18,282 nt of DNA from Leptospira dzoumogneensis (lineage in GTDB: Bacteria; Spirochaetota; Leptospiria; Leptospirales; Leptospiraceae). The DNA lies in assembly GCF_004770895.1 (NCBI RefSeq), contig NZ_RQHS01000021.1, positions 1 through 18,282 on the forward strand, read 5' to 3'. Made by a program: the position numbers and the translations under genes. The notes below the pieces were generated by a model. The model worked only from the letters and a program-made list of their open reading frames with translations. It made no database searches and was not told the origin of the DNA. Positions within the stretch are counted from its first letter, which is position 1; the number at the start of each line of letters is the position of its first letter. Positions 14,329 to 18,282 of the stretch are shown here, one piece after another.

Positions 14329-14950
14329 TCATCCTTCCAAAGAAGCTTGGGAAACTCATTATACCAGATCTAAAGCGAAACTTTCTTATCCGGATGAGAA
14401 CTTAGTTCGGATGATCTCTAAATTTCCGTCTTCTTCCCCTTCTCCCAAAGCTTTAGATTTTGGGACGGGTTCCGGAAGACATTGTGTTCTTTTAAAAGAT
14501 TTCGGTTATGAAGTATCTGCTGCAGACTATAGTGAAAATTCCATCCAATCGGTTCGGGAATCTTATCCTTGGGTTAAAACTTTTTTGCTGAATTCTCCTC
14601 CTTATCCTTTTGCAGACGAAGAATTCGATCTCATTGTAAGCTGGGGAGTTCTACATTATAATTCTCCCGATCTCGCAAAATTTATGTTAGATGATACATT
14701 CCGTATTTTAAAAAAAGGCGGGTATCTTGCAGCTTCCGTAAGAGCGGAAGGTGACACTCACTTGAAAGCGGAAAAGGGTAAAATTGGAACCGCGGATCTT
14801 GCAGGCGGCGCCACCTGGTTTTATTCCAAAGAAGATGTGCAAGGCCTTCTTCAAAATTTTTCTTCTTTCGAGATCGGTTATACGGAGAGAACTCCATTAG
14901 GAAAATTGGATGAGAGGATTTGTCATTGGATCTTTCTCGCCAAAAAATAA
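14315..14950 (+). CDS. Class I SAM-dependent methyltransferase
   Basis: A 211-residue methyltransferase. SAM motif I is ALDFGTGSGRHCVLL (46-60), the ribose-binding acidic residue is D71 (VSAADYS), motif IV is FDLIVSWGVLHY (104-115) and the post-motif is LKKGGYLAAS. The closest general type is Methyltransf_11/25, acting on a small molecule; the substrate is unknown. It overlaps the ATP-grasp gene by 14 bp and the second methyltransferase by 31 bp, which implies translational coupling. Confidence 0.85.
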   Translation: MKPADHPSKEAWETHYTRSKAKLSYPDENLVRMISKFPSSSPSPKALDFGTGSGRHCVLLKDFGYEVSAADYSENSIQSVRESYPWVKTFLLNSPPYPFADEEFDLIVSWGVLHYNSPDLAKFMLDDTFRILKKGGYLAASVRAEGDTHLKAEKGKIGTADLAGGATWFYSKEDVQGLLQNFSSFEIGYTERTPLGKLDERICHWIFLAKK

Positions 14951-15813
14951 TCCAAGAAGAATGTCCTCTGAACGGGGACTGCGATTGGGAACCTTTATAC
15001 AGATCCGAATTCGGTAACTTCGATCTTTCTATCCAAACCTGCAAAACCTGCGGCTTCCAAGCACAATTTCCAAGACCGGAACCGGAGTCATTATATACAG
15101 AAGAATATTATACAGGTGACAAGGGATTCACGTATAGAGACGAAAGACAGACCGAAAAATTCGATCGTTATGTTTGGTTCGCTCGTCTTAAAAATATTTC
15201 CAAGTTCAGATCTTCCGGAAACTTCTTGGACATTGGCTGCTCCTTCGGCGGTTTTTTAGAATGCGCTAAAGAAAAAGGTTTCGTGCCTTATGGTGTGGAA
15301 ATTTCTTCCTTCTCCGCCAAACAAGCGGAAACGAGAGGTTTTAAAGTATGGGTAGGCCAATTTTTAGATGCGGATCTTCCTGAAAACTTTTTCGACGTGA
15401 TAACACTTATCGAAGTGATAGAACATTTAGAAAACCCTAAAGAAGTATTCAATAAACTCGCAAGGATCCTAAAACCGGGCGGATTACTTCTCATACAGAC
15501 CGCGAATTTTGACGCCTGGCAGGCGATGGAAGCAGGTAAAAATTATCATTATTATTTGCCCGGTCATGTGTATTATTATTCTGCAAAGATCCTTCGGAAA
15601 ATTCTTGCCATAAGAGGATTCGAAAGACAGATTACTTACCTCGGAGTGGACTTCCCTCTTTCCGCTAAACTTTTAAAATCAAGGGGAAGTTTTTCAAGCT
15701 GGAAGGATTATTTTAAATGGTTCCGGATCTCTTTCTACCATTTCAAAAGTAAACTTTCCAAAAAAGGAATACCACTCACTTCTTCTATGGTGCATTACGC
15801 GATTAAGAAATGA
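14920..15813 (+). CDS. SAM methyltransferase with zinc-ribbon-like N-terminus
   Basis: A 297-residue protein. Residues 15-50 carry four cysteines (C15, C21, then C41-K-T-C44-G) that resemble a zinc ribbon, followed by the sugar-/small-molecule methyltransferase landmarks PRPEPESLYTEEYY and FLDIGCSFGGFLECA (102-116), then VEIS, DVITLIEVIEHLENP and RILKPGGLLLIQTANFD. The layout is like Methyltransf_23/C-methyltransferase-type enzymes of cell-surface sugar pathways (comparison from memory). The start is a TTG at 14920 with GAGAGG just upstream; a second in-frame TTG lies two codons on. It overlaps its neighbours on both sides (31 bp and 4 bp). The substrate is unknown. Confidence 0.8.
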   Translation: MSLDLSRQKIIQEECPLNGDCDWEPLYRSEFGNFDLSIQTCKTCGFQAQFPRPEPESLYTEEYYTGDKGFTYRDERQTEKFDRYVWFARLKNISKFRSSGNFLDIGCSFGGFLECAKEKGFVPYGVEISSFSAKQAETRGFKVWVGQFLDADLPENFFDVITLIEVIEHLENPKEVFNKLARILKPGGLLLIQTANFDAWQAMEAGKNYHYYLPGHVYYYSAKILRKILAIRGFERQITYLGVDFPLSAKLLKSRGSFSSWKDYFKWFRISFYHFKSKLSKKGIPLTSSMVHYAIKK

Positions 15814-18062
15814 ATTCTCATCCGAATACAAAGTATAGTAGATTTTTCGATTATATTCCGGACGCAGGTTTAGGAAGAAAACTGAACTTTACGGTCCGTG
15901 TTTTAGCCGCATCCGCCTATCGTTTTGTCAAAGACGAATGCCTGATCAAGGCTTCCGGTATTTCTTATACTACGATCGTGTCCTTAATCCCGATGCTCGT
16001 TGTGGCGCTTTCACTTTTGACGATCACTTCCGGACTGGACAATCGTAAGGAAGAAATATTCGATAAAATTAATGCGTTTTTTCTGATCAGCAATATTAAT
16101 TTGGATATCAATCCTTACTTGGACACCTTAGGAGAATTGATCGATGCCGCCAGACAGATCGGCGCGATCGGTTTTATTCTTTTAGTGTTCTCCGCAACTA
16201 CAGTATTAAGATCTTTAGAAAACTCTTTTAACTCCATTTGGAGGATAGAAGAAAAAAGATCCGTTCTGCAGGAATTCGTATTTTACTTTTTTGTCCTTTC
16301 TATCGGCCCCTTACTTCTTGTGATCGGCGACAATCTTGCCAAGAAGGTAACAGATGTGTTCCGTCCTCCTCATTATCTGAGCATGGACAAAGATCCGGAA
16401 AATCATGTCTGGATTGCAGGCGAGAACGGAACTCTCCTAAGAATGGACTCAGGCCTCAAACAGGATTATTATCTAGATGAGAAGGATATAGATCTCAAAA
16501 ATATCCGCTGCCTGGACTCTTTCGGGGTCCGTGTAGACTTCTGCGAAAAACCCGATATTTCCAAGGAAAATTTCGTTAGAGTTTCCATCAAAGACGGAAA
16601 AGTATACGCTCTTTCCGAAAAAGGATTATTCCTTTCTAAACCTGTAGACGGTTCCGTATGGAATGCGATCTATTTCGATAATACTCATTTTAAAGATTTT
16701 GAATATATTAACGAAGGGAATTTTTATCTAATCTTCTCCAATGGAGAAGTACTGCATTTTTTCACCCAAGGTAGAAGTTACAAACCCATATTCACAAATG
16801 TTCTGAAGATCCGAGCGAATCGGGTTTATTTTCCCGAGCCTTATCTGGGCTATATCGTAGATGAGGATGGAAATGTTTGGAAAAGTGAAGATGGCGGTTA
16901 TACATGGAACGCCACTAAGATCACTGGGCACGGCTTAAAGGACATCCATAGGATCAAACCGGGAGAACTTTTTGTAACAGGAGAAAGAGGTTCCGTTTTC
17001 AAAACGGAAGACGGCGGTTATTCCTGGAAAAATCTAAGCCATAAAAGATACACGTTCACCAAAGTTTGGTCCATAGAAAATGAAGAATCCGCGGATATTT
17101 TTCTTTTGGATGCTCTCGGAAACATTCTAGTCTCCATAGACGGAGGGGAACATTGGAATACTTTTTATATTCCCGCCAAAGGGAAAGTATTCGCTTCCGG
17201 ATTATTGGACAGAAGTGAGAACGGAAGATTCAGATTATTGAATATAGGAGAATATAGAAAGATCAGTCTTTCGGAATACAAGGATGTAAAATACGAAACG
17301 ATCATCCTACAAGGAGGAGAGTCGGTATTCTCTCCTTACAATATTCTAAAATTCTTTTTTCCTTTAATCGGGATCTGGCTTTTTTTCTTGGCATTATTCA
17401 CATTGATCCCGAATACGAAGGTCCCTATCAGAGCTTCGGCTTGGGGAGCAGGATTTACAAGTGTGATCTTCTTGGTCTTCCTATATGGATTTCAGGTATA
17501 TATCACATCCTTCTCCGAAACCACAATGATAGTGTATAAGGCGCTCGCCTCCATCCCTATCTTCTTGATAGGAGTATATTCATTATCATTGATCGTTCTA
17601 TTCGGGGCAGAAGTTACTGCCTGTGTACAATATCCGGAAAGATACTACGCGCCCTTCCAATTGATAGAAGAACATCATACCTCCTTTAGTTATGAATTCA
17701 GAAAGTTAATGGGAGTTTTAAAAGCAGTCTATTCAGTCCAAAAAGAAAATAAGATCGCTCCTCGAAACGGAGACCTTGCGATCAAATCAGGGCTTCACGC
17801 GGAAGAAATTCCAAGACTTACTAAAACTTTATCCGAAGCGGGACTACTTGTAGAAACAAATGAAGGTGGGGCCTGGCTGCCTGTGGTCTCAGGAGAAGAT
17901 CTGACTCTGGGAGATTTTTACCGAAGGATCCCTGAACCTCTTTTAAAGGAAGATCCTTCTTTCCATGTGTATCCCGATAAGGTCCGGGAAAAAATGGATA
18001 AGGCGGAAACTTCCCTTCAAAAAGATCTGGATGCGATCAGCTTCAGGGATCTGATCGATTAG
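15810..18062 (+). CDS. YihY/BrkB membrane protein with inserted BNR propeller
   Basis: A 750-residue inner-membrane protein. The YihY/UPF0761 (BrkB) signature is split. The first half (about 1-190) has the segments GISYTTIVSLIPMLVVALSL, IGFILLVFSATTVLRSLENS with FNSIWRIEEKR, and FVLSIGPLLLVIG. The second half (about 510-605) has FFFPLIGIWLFFLALFTLIP, NTKVPIRASAWGAGFTSVIF and the closing ASIPIFLIGVYSLSLIVLFG with AEV. Between them, about residues 192-505 form a soluble domain with repeated BNR/Ycf48-like blades: VWKSEDGGYTWNA, VFKTEDGGYSWKN, LVSIDGGEHWNTF. The C-terminus (about 640-750) looks like a winged helix (GDLAIKSGLHAEEIPRLTKT, then LSEAGLLVET). Ordinary family members have no such insertion. 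It overlaps the previous gene by ATGA and converges on flgJ with a 4-bp overlap. Function unknown; YihY is not an RNase despite an old name. Confidence 0.85.
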   Translation: MNSHPNTKYSRFFDYIPDAGLGRKLNFTVRVLAASAYRFVKDECLIKASGISYTTIVSLIPMLVVALSLLTITSGLDNRKEEIFDKINAFFLISNINLDINPYLDTLGELIDAARQIGAIGFILLVFSATTVLRSLENSFNSIWRIEEKRSVLQEFVFYFFVLSIGPLLLVIGDNLAKKVTDVFRPPHYLSMDKDPENHVWIAGENGTLLRMDSGLKQDYYLDEKDIDLKNIRCLDSFGVRVDFCEKPDISKENFVRVSIKDGKVYALSEKGLFLSKPVDGSVWNAIYFDNTHFKDFEYINEGNFYLIFSNGEVLHFFTQGRSYKPIFTNVLKIRANRVYFPEPYLGYIVDEDGNVWKSEDGGYTWNATKITGHGLKDIHRIKPGELFVTGERGSVFKTEDGGYSWKNLSHKRYTFTKVWSIENEESADIFLLDALGNILVSIDGGEHWNTFYIPAKGKVFASGLLDRSENGRFRLLNIGEYRKISLSEYKDVKYETIILQGGESVFSPYNILKFFFPLIGIWLFFLALFTLIPNTKVPIRASAWGAGFTSVIFLVFLYGFQVYITSFSETTMIVYKALASIPIFLIGVYSLSLIVLFGAEVTACVQYPERYYAPFQLIEEHHTSFSYEFRKLMGVLKAVYSVQKENKIAPRNGDLAIKSGLHAEEIPRLTKTLSEAGLLVETNEGGAWLPVVSGEDLTLGDFYRRIPEPLLKEDPSFHVYPDKVREKMDKAETSLQKDLDAISFRDLID

Positions 18063-18282
18063 ATTTTAGAATCCAGCTTAGAGATCGGCGGAAGATTAGA
18101 AGACAAGGATTGATAGATCTGTTCCGCAAGTCCCAAAGAAGAATTCGCGGATAAATTCTTAGAATATTCGTCATAAAGCATATCTTCGAAAATTTCTTCT
18201 GCGTATCCGCCGTCTATAAGCCCGGATTTATGAACTGTGGATTTCATTTCTTTCAACATCATCTTAACGAAGATGGATTCGA
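18059..18282 (-). CDS. flgJ: FlgJ-like rod-binding protein, partial
   Basis: The C-terminal part (about 74 residues visible) of a Rod-binding domain protein, the N-terminal FlgJ module that helps assemble the flagellar rod. Diagnostic segments are FVKMMLKEMKSTVHKSGL, DGGYAEEIFEDMLYDEYSKN and LGLAEQIYQSLSS. The frame stays open to the window edge (first whole codon 18278-18280), so the gene begins outside; the internal ATG at 18262 is not the real start. No muramidase domain follows, as is usual for single-domain spirochaetal FlgJ. The gene is convergent with the YihY gene; the stops overlap by 4 bp. Confidence 0.8.
   Translation of the reverse strand, partial: ESIFVKMMLKEMKSTVHKSGLIDGGYAEEIFEDMLYDEYSKNLSANSSLGLAEQIYQSLSSNLPPISKLDSKI

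Noticed and set aside
1..18282. CRISPR array, tRNA or rRNA genes
   Set aside because: I saw no regularly spaced repeats with spacers, no tRNA-like TTCGA arm with matching acceptor ends, and no rRNA segments.

Overview
The window looks like chromosomal DNA of a Leptospira species; the species was not determined. Three things point there: the gene set perR-like / ankyrin protein / catalase, spirochaete-type lipoproteins including a DUF1554 protein (a family expanded in Leptospira), and spirochaetal flagellar genes of the FlgF and FlgJ type. The window splits into an accessory left half (about 1-8970) and a conserved right half (about 8973-18282).

Left half, surface proteins: a decayed tail of a possible LPP20-type protein (140-340, minus), an outer-membrane beta-barrel-like protein (minus), a LamG-type lipoprotein (plus) and a DUF1554 lipoprotein (minus).

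Left half, toxin-like cassettes (3348-4786): the severed tip of an RHS core is joined to a predicted zinc metallopeptidase domain (HELAH plus a downstream E-x-x-A-D). This overlaps, by ATGA, a 66-residue lipoprotein. A second, eroded copy follows in the same order: only the C-terminal tail of the toxin-like protein survives, again overlapping a related small lipoprotein by ATGA. I read this as a tandem toxin/immunity-lipoprotein cassette array left behind by RHS tip exchange. It is the best candidate here for an undescribed system.

Left half, insertion sequences (4857-8978): one decayed and two identical direct copies of an IS1595-family (ISXO2-like) element. The two identical copies enclose about 1.2 kb of cargo: the 3' end of an HTH-like gene, a small exported protein, and an XRE-type regulator preceded by three evenly spaced 12-bp operator-like palindromes. 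The outer ends of the pair carry an exact 8-bp direct repeat, ATTTACCT. The right-hand copy of that repeat contains the stop codon of the flagellar gene next door. No copy of the transposase frame has a standard start or stop codon inside the element.

Right half: a FlgF-type rod/hook protein (minus), then a GC-rich intergenic stretch with hairpins. Next is a peroxide-defence locus: perR (minus) diverging from ankB-katE (plus), with two PerR-box-like palindromes between them, one of them a perfect 23-bp palindrome. A strong hairpin ends katE. A tightly overlapping four-gene operon follows (ATP-grasp enzyme, two SAM methyltransferases, and a YihY/BrkB membrane protein with a BNR/Ycf48-like beta-propeller inserted between its membrane segments). 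It appears to be driven by a near-consensus promoter so close to the ATG that the mRNA should be leaderless. The window ends inside a convergent flgJ-like gene.
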